A program made the translations under genes and the position numbers. A stretch of 64,000 nucleotides of DNA, taken from positions 5,503,001 through 5,567,000 of the forward strand of contig OZ014411.1 of assembly GCA_963965975.1 (NCBI GenBank), in the 5' to 3' direction. Positions 49,429 to 63,745 of the stretch are shown piece after piece. The DNA is from Xestospongia bergquistia (lineage: Eukaryota; Porifera; Demospongiae; Haplosclerida; Petrosiidae). Positions within the stretch are counted from its first letter, which is position 1. Every line of letters starts with the position of its first letter. Below the pieces are notes generated by a model. The model was not told the origin of the DNA. It saw only the letters and a program-made list of their open reading frames with translations, and searched no databases.

Positions 49429-50922
49429 TTAAATATGTATGACATTTAAGTCATCAGTTTTACAAGTAACGCTATCAATGAGATGTTCATTTGGTAATGG
49501 CCCACATAACAAACCAGCCACCCAGGAATATCCACTAGCTCCTCTCACTTGTGCATAAGACTCTGCAAGAAGTAGCATGTCAACTAATGCAAAAATAGCC
49601 CCTTCTTTTTCATGTTGTCCTGGTTTTACACGTCTATTCATTGTATCTAGATGTACTAAATAATTGTTCAATGTTCTAAATCTTCCTCCAAAAGTATTTA
49701 CAGCCATTTCTTTAACAACGTTAGAATCTGCTGCTAAAAATATAAGACTCTTTTTACCTAAAAATTTGTCAGCTGTTTTCACTGCACATTGTAATGCAGC
49801 CTTCCATCGTTGTCGTCCTTTTAAAATTTTTGGATGTCCTGCCCATGTATCATGAGCAGTTTTAACTCCACTAAAACCCGTCCTTAAATGAACTCCTACA
49901 TATGGTTGGTTAGTCAGTTTTAATGCTTGCTTAGCTCTAGAAAATTCTTGAATTATAACATTGTCTAATTTAAATAAATATCTAAAAACAATTCCAAGAA
50001 TGTCATCTAACTCATGATTAGAGAGTTGAGAAAGTCCTGCAAGTTTAAATCCATCACTGAGCCACTTTTGATTAGTTTGAGATAGTTTACTAACAAGCGA
50101 TACTTCCATATTAGTTATCATAACAAACAGACTTTCATTTCCAGCAATAGTAGTAAGACGTTTATTCCAGTCTTTTATTGACATACTTACATATGGATAT
50201 TTGCCTCCCTCCATAACAGAAATTTTTACCATATGAGGCATACCCTTATTGCTGCCTGGTTTTCCATTCAAAACATCATGTAAATATTGATCAGTCCACT
50301 TTATCATGTTCGGCTGTAAATGAACTCTTTCAGCAGATGATTCCCAGTCTAAAATAAGTCTTCTGTTACTAAATATGGCCAACAAAAGAGAAAACGTTAT
50401 CCCTTTTAATCTGTCAGCAAATCCACCACATAACTGATTTCCTGGGCATTGCCATACTAACGTTCTTGTATCACTTGTCATAGTACGATGACGCTTAACA
50501 TAATCATCAAGAACAATAAGAAATTTCTCATATTTTTTGGGGAAAAAGCCTTCTTTATCAGGATAACAAGAAAGAGGAGTCCCTAGCAAAATATTTTTTT
50601 GAAAATCTAGAGACACTTTATCCAATAATTTATTAGTTTGTTCATTTTGTAGTGTGACTATGCTCTTGTTTGATATCTGGCTCTGAAACTGCAACACTTT
50701 ATTCCCTCCATATACATTCCAGGTTATATTTGAGTCATAGTGTTGATGAGGAGCCAGGGATGCTGCTGGTGTTGTTTCTATCACTGATCCGTCCTCGTAT
50801 GAAATGACTGGAATAGGCAATTTAACTAGTTTATTTTTATCTGCCGTATATCGAAACGTAAAGACGATATAACAAATCACTATCAACAACACAAGTAGAA
50901 AAGAATGTTCAGAACGAGCCAT
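49429..50922 (-). CDS. Type II membrane glycosyltransferase, fucosyltransferase-like, single exon
   Basis: About 497 residues from ATG 50922 (MARSEHSF); upstream in-frame codons exist, but this start puts a single anchor (LLVLLIVICYIVFTF) at residues 8-22, as expected for a Golgi type II enzyme. The lumenal part has TLVWQCPGNQLCGGFADRLK, then NRRLILDWE, YVGVHLRTGFSG and KSLIFLAADSNVVKEMA, matching the layout of GT-B fucosyltransferases, whose HxRTG-type motif contacts the GDP-sugar. This points to a fucosyltransferase of the GT11/GT23/GT37/GT65 superfamily; donor and acceptor are inferred only. The catalytic part is uninterrupted. A paralogue lies on the plus strand at 54933-57378, so the pair is divergent with a galaxin-like gene between. 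Confidence 0.65.
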   Translation of the reverse strand: MARSEHSFLLVLLIVICYIVFTFRYTADKNKLVKLPIPVISYEDGSVIETTPAASLAPHQHYDSNITWNVYGGNKVLQFQSQISNKSIVTLQNEQTNKLLDKVSLDFQKNILLGTPLSCYPDKEGFFPKKYEKFLIVLDDYVKRHRTMTSDTRTLVWQCPGNQLCGGFADRLKGITFSLLLAIFSNRRLILDWESSAERVHLQPNMIKWTDQYLHDVLNGKPGSNKGMPHMVKISVMEGGKYPYVSMSIKDWNKRLTTIAGNESLFVMITNMEVSLVSKLSQTNQKWLSDGFKLAGLSQLSNHELDDILGIVFRYLFKLDNVIIQEFSRAKQALKLTNQPYVGVHLRTGFSGVKTAHDTWAGHPKILKGRQRWKAALQCAVKTADKFLGKKSLIFLAADSNVVKEMAVNTFGGRFRTLNNYLVHLDTMNRRVKPGQHEKEGAIFALVDMLLLAESYAQVRGASGYSWVAGLLCGPLPNEHLIDSVTCKTDDLNVIHI

Positions 50923-50992
50923 AACGTTATGCTCCACCCTCGACTTGATCCACCCCCTATCAAGTGGGGAGTGTTTATTTTGTGGTTGCAAG

Positions 50993-53187
50993 AATTTGCT
51001 ATGAATATATTTAAAGTAACCACAAGGTGTGACTTACCATGAATGTCATTATAGAATAAAAACGGGTGCACCCCAGGCACCCCTTAGATCTGTCCTTCAT
51101 CTTACAGGCAACTACAACGGTATTTGCAAGCGTACGACATAAACTGAGAAAAAGCTCGCAATGTTAAGAAATTATAAACAAAATCACAGTTATTTTACTA
51201 TCAAAACTAACTAGTCTATATAAACAGGAAGTATGATATAAAAATATATATTATATATTATACGAGCATTTGCGTTGCAGCTCTTGGTTTTAAAATTATA
51301 GCGATAAATATTTCTGACTTCAATTCGCTTTCTATGCAAAATGCGATTGTATCGGGGTAGCTAATGTATAGTGCTGAAGCAATTGTATTAATTAATGCGT
51401 ATCTTTCAATACCATTTGTCTTACTTATGTATCTAGCTATAGCCACAAGGCTTCTGTACTTTTAAAATTTAGTGCTTTCTTCCTATATATTTTGTAGTGA
51501 CTTTTGTTTTCTTCAACAAAAGAAAACACCATAGCATTCAAATTTATATTCCACCTAGAGTTGGATGTTTTTATCATATAAAAGATCTGTGGTAGCAATT
51601 AAGGTAAACTGCAGTCTAGTACAGTAATATTTAAATTATGCAGTAATATTCATAAGTGAATTAAGTTACATAAATTCCCAAGAAGTCATATTTATTGGGC
51701 AAACATATGCATGGCTATACACATAATAGCAATTAATTGGACACCTGTTTTATATGTAGGTGTACTATTTAATAATGCATGGTTGACAAGATAGCATGTT
51801 ATTAAAGGTCTAGGAAAAGGGGAATGCCCTTATAAAGCCATACTGCATGAGTGTATATTGTGTTATTATGTATTGGCTGTACTTTTGGTCAATAGTGTAT
51901 ATTCACACCAGCAATAAGAAAACATACAATTCTCTTTTCCTTGTGTGACACATCTTATTGTTAACTGTGTAACTATTTTCTTTGACGGAAAAGGGGAGAT
52001 TGCTCGTATTATAGTACTGATGTTGATTAAAACATTTTTTAAACAGCTGTGTTATATGTAGTCATATATAATAATTATAAACAACATATAAACTCGTCAT
52101 AATCATTATATAATAATTATTAAATGAAGAGCAGCAACATTTTAACCACAATTATGCACGATTGCTTTTCAATAATGCTATTTCAAGTAATGATGTGTTA
52201 TACATGACAATTTAGACTGTGCAATGTGTCAGTGCTAGCACTGACTGCAATGACAACCAGAGGCTGTGTAGTCAGTCTATATTAGACTAGTGTGACTCAT
52301 GATAAATAGACTTGATTTGTAAATGCAATTGTTTCTGCACTGGTTATACAACATTACTAACAATTTTTTGGCTCTTAATTCTCAATTTTGTTAACTTAAT
52401 TTTACATAGTCATTTCAAATATATTCATTTATCAGGAAGTATGGAACAGTGATTATACTAATATATGTAGATTTGTTAACTGAATAGCATAATTTACTAT
52501 GATTATTATCAACACGGTTACTAATATCTGTAAAAACAAAATATTATGACATATTTATTGGCAATTTTAATGATGCTGAAAAAGACTTTTTAAAAACATT
52601 TTTCTTTTAAATGTCAAAAAACAAAATGACAATGCACAAACTTTGCTTGTTGTTAACAAAGCTACAACTATATCCATATGATATATATATAAGCTATTAA
52701 AGATTAAACTGGAAAGAGACAGTTGCCAAGAGACATTAAAGAGATACACAATTACACACACACAAAATAAATTATTGATAACTGACATGACTCCAAAAAA
52801 GTCTTTAACAGTCATGATCAAACCCTGCATGTATGTGTCCAACATTAATTAATATTAGCTAGACTGTAGATTCTATATATCACTTAATCAGCATCCAGAC
52901 ATGCAGGCATCTATCCATCTCAATACAACAGGTTATCAGAGTTTAGTGTTGTTAGTGTCATGCAGTTTACAAGCTTAGTGCCATAAAAATATAATTAAGT
53001 TGTAAAATTTAGTTATGAAAGGAATGACAATTTTTTTATAATTAGTGCAGCAAAATACAAAAGTCATGATCAAAAAGGATTATAATTTTATTTTGTAAAG
53101 CATTGATAATGACAATATATATATATCAAAAGTCAAATTGTTATCATTATAATAATAATAAAACATGCCAAAAGAATAAAAAATCAT
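50993..53187. other. No recognised gene
   Basis: Intergenic and AT-rich. Frames such as 51258-51446 and 52567-52845 (minus) are short and unlike known families. Confidence 0.5.
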
Positions 53188-53776
53188 TCAGCAATGAGAA
53201 TTTTTACTTCGAATTTGTCCATGACAGCACTGATGAGTATTTGGGTTGTAATTCATGGTACCACAGCAAGCAATTCTTCCACCTGACTTGATACGAATCA
53301 CTCCATTACAGCATATTTGATATATAGGGTTATAACTCATAGTGTAACAACAGGCAGTTCTGCCACCTGATTTAGATCGAACTATTCCATTGCAGCATAT
53401 ATGAGTGTATGGATTAAAACTGACAGTACCACAGCAAGCAATTTTCCCACCATATTTTGATTGGATAGTACCACTGCAGCATATTTGATTGTATGGATTA
53501 TAATTCATAGTACCACAACAAGCAATTCTACCACCTGACTTTAAACGAGGCACTCCATTACAGCATATTTGGTGGACTGGATTGTATGTATATCCTCCAC
53601 AAAATGCTACATAAAAAGATGTAAATATAATTGTGAACATGAAGTTGGTCAGCATTCATGCATGTGTATGAGGCTTTTTCCAAGTGATATAAATGCATTA
53701 TCTTACCAGCAGATACAAGTGTGACTCCAAAACTATTCATCACCAAGAGAATTACTACTATGTTTGCAGTAGCCAT
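53188..53776 (-). CDS. Secreted galaxin-like di-cysteine repeat protein
   Basis: Two exons (53776-53707 and 53606-53188) join in phase to give 162 residues. Residues 1-23 (MATANIVVILLVMNSFGV...) form a signal peptide ending VSA. The mature protein is five repeats of about 27 residues with the pattern CCGTMNYNPYNQICCSGTI and a K-GGRIA linker; each repeat has paired cysteines. The pattern matches galaxin, the coral skeletal matrix protein, and related metazoan secreted proteins. One repeat has CCYTM in place of CCGTM. There is no transmembrane segment after the signal peptide, so it should be secreted and disulfide-bonded. Function is inferred as extracellular matrix or mucus; skeletal use cannot be claimed. 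Confidence 0.8.
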
Positions 53777-54549
53777 GACAAGTTTGTGCTTTTTGTCTTC
53801 AGACTCCTACGTTTTGTAGAAATTTAGCCTTGCCAACAGTGTTTAGTCTGGCGTTGCTGATCCTTCGCTATCAGAGAGGAAGGGTCTGGCGACAAGGATA
53901 TATAGCCGATAAAAGAATCGTACAGCAGGAATGAGGATGTGGGTAGAGCATACTCTAGCACGTGTTAAGAGAGTGAAAAACACTTTAAACAAAATGGCTG
54001 TTGCGGTATGTATTGATGCCTGATGGTCTTTCGAATAGAAGCACAGACCGACCTTTACTAACTGGTGTTTAAGAGCAGAGTTTCGAGCAGTTTCAAATTA
54101 TAACACATGTTGCACTGTATACACTCTATAACTATATCATTATAGTAGTGTGTTTTAATTAAATATTAATGATATATATATATATGTTTATATATATAAT
54201 ACAAAAGCTATAAAATTTGATACATCAATGAGTGATAGTCAATGCTCAGTAGCAATGTTTATTTCAAAAAAGCTCCTCTTTCATGTCTTACTTCTACTAC
54301 CACTAAAGTACATGCAGAGCCCTCTCTGCCGTTTCTATAATATAGTGATGTTAGTTTGTTTGCAATTGCCATACATGCATTAAAACTTACTATTAACAGG
54401 ATTATATGAAGCAGTGACATTCAAAGTAAAGTGGAAGTTTTTAAAGACATAATATAGCTTTTGTAACTATACATACCAGTAATCTCATGACAACTATATA
54501 CTGCTCCTTCTACTATTTACAGCCATACAACTGTTGGCAAAGAAAACTG

Positions 54550-54879
54550 TCAAGGTGAGTAAAATTGGCATAACTTCAAAACGAAATATTTTTAAAAAAA
54601 TTCTTCTGTGAAATTTATAGATAGTGTTTTACACTCATGATAGTGTTATTGGAGCGGGAGTGAACATCCGTTCTGTCTTAAGCTTGTGCTTTTTGAAAAG
54701 TCTTCCCAATCTTTCAAGCTTCTGTCTTCAGTTGACAGCCTTTTATTTAAAAAACAACTTTATAGTGGTGAACATTTCGTGTTTTTCTGTTAAGTTTTGT
54801 AGCTGTAGACATTGTCATTGCCGAGTTAGAGCAGTTCAAAGTGCATTGCCATAACCTCGCCCACGAAGAGCGGCAAGGG
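54550..54879. repeat. Diverged, inverted relative of the 44552 MITE
   Basis: The right end CCCTTGCCGCTC (complement) abuts TTAA at 54880-54883. The body, read on the minus strand, matches the MITE (for example CTGCTCTAACTCGGCAA against CTGCTTTAACTCGGCAA at 44640). The left end is not defined. Confidence 0.6.
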
Positions 54880-54932
54880 TTAAATATGTTGTTTTAAAAA
54901 AGGCGTAGCTATAGTGACGTCATGCTTTAACA

Positions 54933-57378
<2,446 letters not shown>

Positions 57379-58142
57379 GTTTATCATGCATGTATTTATA
57401 GAAAATATTACAAATAGTTATTAAATATTGCAGCATATCTCTATTATGAAAAACTAAAAAAATTACGTATTTTTAACAGGGTGAGTTGAATAACTCCTGC
57501 CTGTATATATATTAATTTTATAGAAACTATTCTATATAACATAGCAAATTGGCTAACATTATTGTCATTGTCACTCTTGCTACATATATTTACTAGTATA
57601 TATTATTATTTTGGTTACCATGCAAGACAAGATGTAAACAACAAATTTTACTACACTTTCAACATCTGCGACATGTTAAAATTGGTTTGTGTATCATCAA
57701 ATTGTGGTGTAAATATGTTTACATTAACATTCCAATGATATTAAAACATCATAGATGTATAGTTTAATTTCAATTATACATTACATGAATTGTTATATGT
57801 TCTTTATTAAGACATACCCTTGCATTGTCACTAAAAGACAGTGATGTTATAACCAAGCAAACATACACTATTAAGTCAACATGCATGTTAATTATGTTAT
57901 ACATGTAAACATGTTTTCAGCGATCCTTATATCAATAGCAAGTATGAACACATGCACGCTGTCACGAATTAAAAAATTCTTGAGCTTGTGCATGTCTTAT
58001 CAAAGACTGGTACTTGTACTACGGATAATGACATCACTTTTATTCAGGATATTTCAGTGTAAGGAACAACAGAATTCTGTGCACTAAATAATGGACAAAA
58101 CCATTATAAAATTTTTGTAATAGTTTGAACATATGCATTTCA
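57379..58142. other. No recognised gene; converging 3' ends
   Basis: This lies between the glycosyltransferase stop (plus) and the delta-tubulin stop (minus). Only AT-rich sequence is seen. Confidence 0.5.
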
Positions 58143-60560
58143 TTATAGTGATGTGTATGTATCAATAAGTGAGTAAAGGTGATGGAAACTGGTATCAAAT
58201 TCATCGCTGTCAATGCCATATTTTTTATACCAATGTAGATATGCTTTTGATTCATACAGTAATGACGATCTCTCCTGTACTGTTTTAAAGAAACTGACAA
58301 CAGAATTACTGTTTGTTAAACTAGTCATACACTTATGATTTCTTAGTTTACTCTCCTCACTAAACCAGAAATCTACTGGAAATGGATTCCACAACACTGG
58401 CTGATAATGGTCTTTAAACTGTTTCTCTACTAATTTACTAGTAGCAGTTAAAGATTGTATAGACTGAGGGTTGCTACGACACACAAGGATTGCTGATAAT
58501 AGTTTGTGTCTATGATGTTTCGATGGGAAAATAGACTGGAGTAATTGTTGCCATGTTGATGTTGGCTTTGTTAGTGATGCATGGGAAGTTGTGATAAACT
58601 TGTAGTCTTTATCTGGTGTCAAAGAACGTATCATTTCCCAGGGCTCTATACAGAACATCCTAATAAATAAAATTTAATGCGCATGTTAATGTCAAAGAAT
58701 GAGGAAACTGTGTCAACACATGATTGTATAAAGTATATAATAGTAAAGAGTGGATTGAAATTAAATAAAACTTTAATTATGACTATAATATAAGCTATGA
58801 CGCATTATATTGTACATGGAACAGATCTCATCACAATATCATTGCAATAAAATAGAAAAGTTTAATGCTATTATATACATTTGTATAATAAAAGATAAAC
58901 AAATAGTATAACAAATGAACTTCAATATAGAGATGTCTACAATTCTTTATCCTCATATTGCTTGGCTTTGTTAGACCTTACACAAAGTATAAATGTAACA
59001 TTCAGCACTGGTTGTATTGTATAATGAAAATTTCACTTAAAATTCTGTAATGACTTTAAATGTCTATTGGCTAAATGATTTTACTTATTTATAATTTTTC
59101 TACAATAATAATTATTTATGAAATGTATTTATCATTGACCTTCTTTTAGAATTGGTTGTCTGCAATGGCCGAAAAATATTAGATACTGTATCACTAATAT
59201 CATTGTTCATTGTTGCCATGGTAACATTACTACCACTCTTCAAACACTTACTAAGGATGACATCATTATTAAATAAAACAACACAATCAGCATTCAGTTG
59301 TAATTGAGGCAAAGTAAGGAGTGAATTATACCACTGTAATGGTGTCTCCCCTAATGTAAACGGTGTCACAGTAATAGTCATTAAGTACTGGATAGGAAAT
59401 TCATCTCGTAATGCCTCCATAATGCTACAAGTCAGACCTAATGATTAGTATATGGAAGTGACAGTAGACACAATAACATTATATTATAGTCAATATGAAT
59501 ACATTAAGTACAACATCTCACTCTAAACTTTCAAGAAAAACACAAACTCTAAAGATTAGACAGTGTTCTCTGACACTTTGTAAGTATTATTATACAAAAG
59601 TGCACCCCATTGCCTTTTAAATTGTGCTTAAACTTAGCTATTGTCACTGTTAAAAAATTTCTTGATTTCTTATTACTTTATAAACACACGAGTGACTTGG
59701 AAAAGACATCAACATTGTTATTGAATAGCTCCAGCTAAAATTATATTTGTTAAAGTAAAGAGCCAACACCAATGTCTTCATTAGAGGACCAAGGACAATA
59801 ATGAATAGGATATATATATACACACGAGAAGAACAAGGACAAACAAGGAAAAAATATATAAATAATCTTGAATTGTAGTCGTCAAAAAAGAGAAGTAATT
59901 TTCAAAATAAATAAATAATGCATGGTCAAGTATAATAAGCAGCTGCTAATTACATGTATGGAAGGTTACTGAATGTTTCATTTCTAATAAAATACCAGTT
60001 ATGTAGATCTCTAACAAAGATATTGAAATTGATGTTATAAGTATGATATATATATATGACATGCACTATATATATATATATATATAGTGCATATTATCCT
60101 GGGTCTTAAAACCTAATAGTTGTTGATGGAAGACGTCTCAATTGAAGGTTTTGAAGAAATGACAGTGCATCTCTTTAAAACTATCAAAATACATGCACTA
60201 CTCACCTGAACCAGTTCCACCAGCTATACTGTGTACAAGGACAGTTCCCATAAAGCAGTCACATTCTTCAGCTATTTGTCGTATTGACTCAATAGTTAGA
60301 TTTGTCATCGTTACACCTTTATTTAAACCACATGCCCAATTATTTGCACAACTTCCATTCTCAATAACAACATTATGAGAGAATAATGAGGACTTTGGAC
60401 CAGTCACTTTGTGAATTACTTTATGCTCAGTATCAACTAGAACGCACGGTAATTTACCAGATGGCAGCAAGTATGGTGTTTGATGCTCAGAAAGTAACTG
60501 CTCACATAGTTTGCTTCCTAGTTGGTTGCCGCACTGACCAACATGGACAAAGACAGCCAT
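58143..60560 (-). CDS. TUBD1: Delta-tubulin
   Basis: Delta-tubulin is needed for triplet microtubules of centrioles and basal bodies. Exons 60560-60206, 59437-59140 and 58659-58143 join in phase to about 389 residues, shorter than the usual ~450, so part of the intermediate domain may be reduced or an exon missed. The N-terminus MAVFVHVGQCGNQLG is the tubulin opening, and GGTGSG (tubulin signature, GTP phosphate loop) spans the first intron. ADCVVLFNND and NIFRPLQ lie in exon 2, and the C-terminal SKAYLHWYKKYGID helix in exon 3. The extended N-terminus upstream of this ATG is not needed. Delta rather than alpha, beta or gamma is inferred from the divergent central and C-terminal parts. Confidence 0.8.
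60061..60092. repeat. Palindrome around a (TA)n run, delta-tubulin intron 1
   Basis: ATGCACTATATA...TATATAGTGCAT, a perfect 32-base palindrome, could extrude as a cruciform. Confidence 0.85.
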
Positions 60561-60720
60561 CAGCAGGAGAAAGTTATCCAAATTTTAACCCCTTCTTTTT
60601 GCATTCTCTCACGTGAGCAGAAGTTGCTTGTCTGGAGGATCTAAACGAACTGTTATAAAGTTCGATGGAAGGAACAAGTGATAATGAAGAAGAGTGTTTA
60701 GATAAGATTTTTATTTGTTA
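60545..60720. repeat. Delta-tubulin 5' region, source of an inverted duplication
   Basis: Read on the minus strand, this holds two blocks: AAATCTTATCTAAACACTCT (about 60712-60665) and GCAACTTCTGCTCACGTGAG through the ATG (about 60627-60548). Both recur on the plus strand at 62140-62490 in the same order. The stretch includes the start codon and the upstream region where the promoter should be. Confidence 0.75.
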
Positions 60721-61843
60721 TAACAGAAAAATGAGACAATGATACTTTACATTAGTAATATGAAATTAACACAAATATTTTGACACATATACAGACAAAC
60801 AAAAATATATCTATACTATTTAATGTCACACTCAGTATTACAGAATTGTCAAATGTAGTTATACTATTTAATGTCAAGTATTGCATTTAGGTTTGGAATA
60901 GTACATGTAAGGTACATCCATAATAGACAGAAATCACACTGTATCTACTCAAACATTTCAGAAAAATATATCATTATCATCTTTAAAACAGTCCCCACAA
61001 ACGTTTGCATCTTTCTTGTAAGTGTTTTCTTAGCTATATTGATTTGTAATTGAGTTGGTTTTGATGTAGTTGCTGTAGTTGTTGCTTTCTTCTTAGTTGA
61101 AAAAACTTTTGTTGGTCTCACAATCTTCATTTGATGACACTTTCCTTTTAACTGGTAAAGACATTTTAGATAGATATTGTGTGATAGTTTTTATCACTGT
61201 GATTGCTCCTTGAAGGTGCTTATATTAGCTGTAGATATGGTATGAGTTCTTTACAGTGTTCACCTAATAGTTCTAGTTCATGAAGTTTGCTGATAAACGA
61301 TATTTTTGTTGACATTATATTGCTGCTAGCTCTTGTCACAAGAGTATGTTGATAAAATAGGAGTAGCTATCAGATGTCTCTGAATTGTCTTCATGTTTTT
61401 AAAGTATAGCAGTTGTAGTATTCATATGTACAAGATGAATAAGTAATCATGAGGGCAAATTCTACACTCTTTGCATTGTATTCGACAGCCACAATTACTC
61501 AGAGATTTTGTACTGTGTTAATAATATCTTTGTGATGTGACAGTCCTTTTTGTTGTTTGCACTGACATAATTGAAGAAGGGTTTAAAGCTGTAGTTCATT
61601 TGTGTCATCTGTTTACTTCACACATCCTATGAGAGCTCTTTCCCATATCAACATGCTTTAATAAACCACTTCGATACAAATAATTCTTTCTATATATTGT
61701 ACATAAATGTGTATTTGTTTTGTCTTCTAGTGAAAGCCACTTTGTTTATTAAGGTATGACTATTGCACACTGTCAGAGTAATACTAATTATGAAGATTAA
61801 TTAATTTATAGTACTTTGGTCATAGGTTGTTTCATGCCATTAC

Positions 61844-62059
61844 TTAAACTATCACTTGTTTTTGAAGATTTTTTGTTAAATAAAGTTCCCTCTGAATGAC
61901 ACTCTCAAGACTGTCAACACTCAGTCTGAATCTGCCTACACATGCAGACAGGCTCTTGTGGGGATCGCTTATGAACTCATTAACGGCAACTATGAATATG
62001 ATTGCCAACAAAAAAACTGTTAAAATAATTAAAAATAAAGCTATACTTTCAAGGGCCAA
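61844..62059 (-). CDS. Possible exon: single membrane segment
   Basis: An open frame of about 71 codons with one strong hydrophobic span (ALFLIILTVFLLAIIFIVAV) and a polar C-terminus ends at 61844. There is no ATG, so it would have to be an exon of a spliced gene; a donor-like GGTAAGG lies upstream at about 62153-62147. I cannot assign a family, and it may be chance. Confidence 0.25.
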   Translation of the reverse strand: MALESIALFLIILTVFLLAIIFIVAVNEFISDPHKSLSACVGRFRLSVDSLESVIQRELYLTKNLQKQVIV

Positions 62060-62139
62060 GAATAAAACTAGTCCAACTTAAGCAAACTAGAACAACACTA
62101 CTAATTATAATAATTTTTATCATATTTTAATTTTACAGG

Positions 62140-62490
62140 GGTTTAAAATCCTTACCTAAACACTCTTCTTCATATTTATTGTTCCTTCTATCTATATTTA
62201 TACAGGTCCTTTACTAACTATATTTGTCAATTCAGTAATACTGAGCATGACACTAAATAGTATAGTTGTCTGCTTGTATCAAAATATTTGTTTTATTGTG
62301 TTCACTTCATATATATTACTAGTGTAAATATCATTATGTCCTTTATATGTTACAAAAAAATAAAAATCCTTACCTAAACACATAAGGCAATCAATTCACA
62401 ACATGCAACTTTTGCTCACATAAGAGATAACTTGAAAAGAAGGGGTTAAAATTTGGATAACTTTCTCCGGCTAATGGGTGTCTAGACAAA
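62140..62490. repeat. Inverted, split copy of the delta-tubulin 5' region
   Basis: 62145-62190 and 62405-62490 match the minus strand of 60720-60548, including an uninterrupted AAGAAGGGGTTAAAATTTGG stretch and a start-codon region changed to ATGGGTGTCTAG. Between the two blocks is about 200 bases of other sequence with a second copy of AAAATCCTTACCTAAACAC (62360-62381). Confidence 0.75.
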
Positions 62491-62761
62491 GATAGCAGCC
62501 ATCATTGTACAGGCATGTTTCAGGTGCCAGAGGACACACATTAACAAATTAACATAATTAGGATTTAATGAACTCATATAAATACGATAATATCACTGAT
62601 TTTTTGCAGACTGTAGTGGGAGCAAGGACTATAGCTATTATATGCATATTTCCCTATGTAAACCAATAATTGTAATAATCAATTTATTAAGGGAAGCCTT
62701 AAAAAAGGAGGCTATGTCTAATTAACATAATGTACAGATTGGAATATAAATGGTCCAGTTT

Positions 62762-63745
62762 TTAGTTGCAAATTTGGACAAGTTCTTCTGGCGACACATT
62801 ACTGCCACTTAATAAAACAACTATCCTTTTCCCAACTATATCATCAACTTTACCACACCTAAGAGCAGCAAACGCTGCTGCCCCAGATGATTCCACAACT
62901 AAACCATTGTCATATAATACCCGAACACTTTCCTTTATTTCATCATCATTCACAAGAACGATTCCTTCAACAAACTGTTTAACAATCTTAAAAGTATTGG
63001 AACCAACGAATGGTGGTGCCAATCCTCCTGCAATGCTTTTTACATCACTTTTTTGCATGGGATGTCCTTCAATTAAGCTAAGGTGCATTAGAGATGCTCC
63101 TTCAGGCTCCACTCCAATGATTCGAGTCTGTGAGCCATTTCCAGTTATTTTTGCGTATGAAGAAATCCCTGATAGTAGACCTCCACCACCACAACAAACT
63201 AAGATGATGTCTACATGACTTAATTCCTCATATATTTCCTTTCCAATACTACCATATCCAGTAATAAGATATGGGTCATTAAAAGGATGCATAAAAATCA
63301 TACCTTTTTCAGCAACATATCGGTCAACTGTTGGTTGTAAATCATGTGCTGCCATTAATTCTACATCAAGTTCGTATCTTTGTATCCTTTCTACTCTGTT
63401 CTTTGGAGTTGATGAGGGCATTAGAACACACCCTTTTAAATTCATTTCTTTGCATACATACGCAAATGATCTACCATAATTACCAGCAGACATGGTGATC
63501 AATTTTCTATCTCCTTTCTTAGCTTCCTCTGGTGCGTTCTCCATTTGATTTACAATGCCTCTTATTTTAAATGAACCCATATTCTGCATTCCCTCCATTT
63601 TGAAGTACAAGTCAACATCAGCTTCTACTCCAAACCGACGTGCATTTACACATATCAAAGGTGTTTTGTCCACATATTGACTTCTCTCAATAACCTCTAT
63701 AGCTTGAGATAGCAGTGCCAAAGAGACAGGTAAGTCATTCGCCAT
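62762..63745 (-). CDS. PLP-dependent serine/threonine dehydratase or serine racemase, intronless
   Basis: Fold-type II PLP enzymes of this family deaminate L-serine/L-threonine or racemise serine. The 327 residues from ATG 63745 (MANDLPVSLALLSQ) match the usual length. Visible are GSFKIRG with the Schiff-base lysine (about residue 58), the SAGNYGRSFAY substrate loop (family SxGNH, here with Tyr in place of His), the CCGGGGLLSG phosphate-binding glycine loop, and SGSNVS near the end. No ACT regulatory domain follows, so this is the short catabolic or racemase form. It is uninterrupted, unlike its neighbours. Which reaction it catalyses cannot be decided from sequence alone. Confidence 0.8.
   Translation of the reverse strand: MANDLPVSLALLSQAIEVIERSQYVDKTPLICVNARRFGVEADVDLYFKMEGMQNMGSFKIRGIVNQMENAPEEAKKGDRKLITMSAGNYGRSFAYVCKEMNLKGCVLMPSSTPKNRVERIQRYELDVELMAAHDLQPTVDRYVAEKGMIFMHPFNDPYLITGYGSIGKEIYEELSHVDIILVCCGGGGLLSGISSYAKITGNGSQTRIIGVEPEGASLMHLSLIEGHPMQKSDVKSIAGGLAPPFVGSNTFKIVKQFVEGIVLVNDDEIKESVRVLYDNGLVVESSGAAAFAALRCGKVDDIVGKRIVVLLSGSNVSPEELVQICN

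Noticed and set aside
53830-53910. GC-richer stretch with repeated GTCTGGCG upstream of the galaxin-like gene
   Set aside because: Could be a promoter or a small element; too short and without ends to decide.
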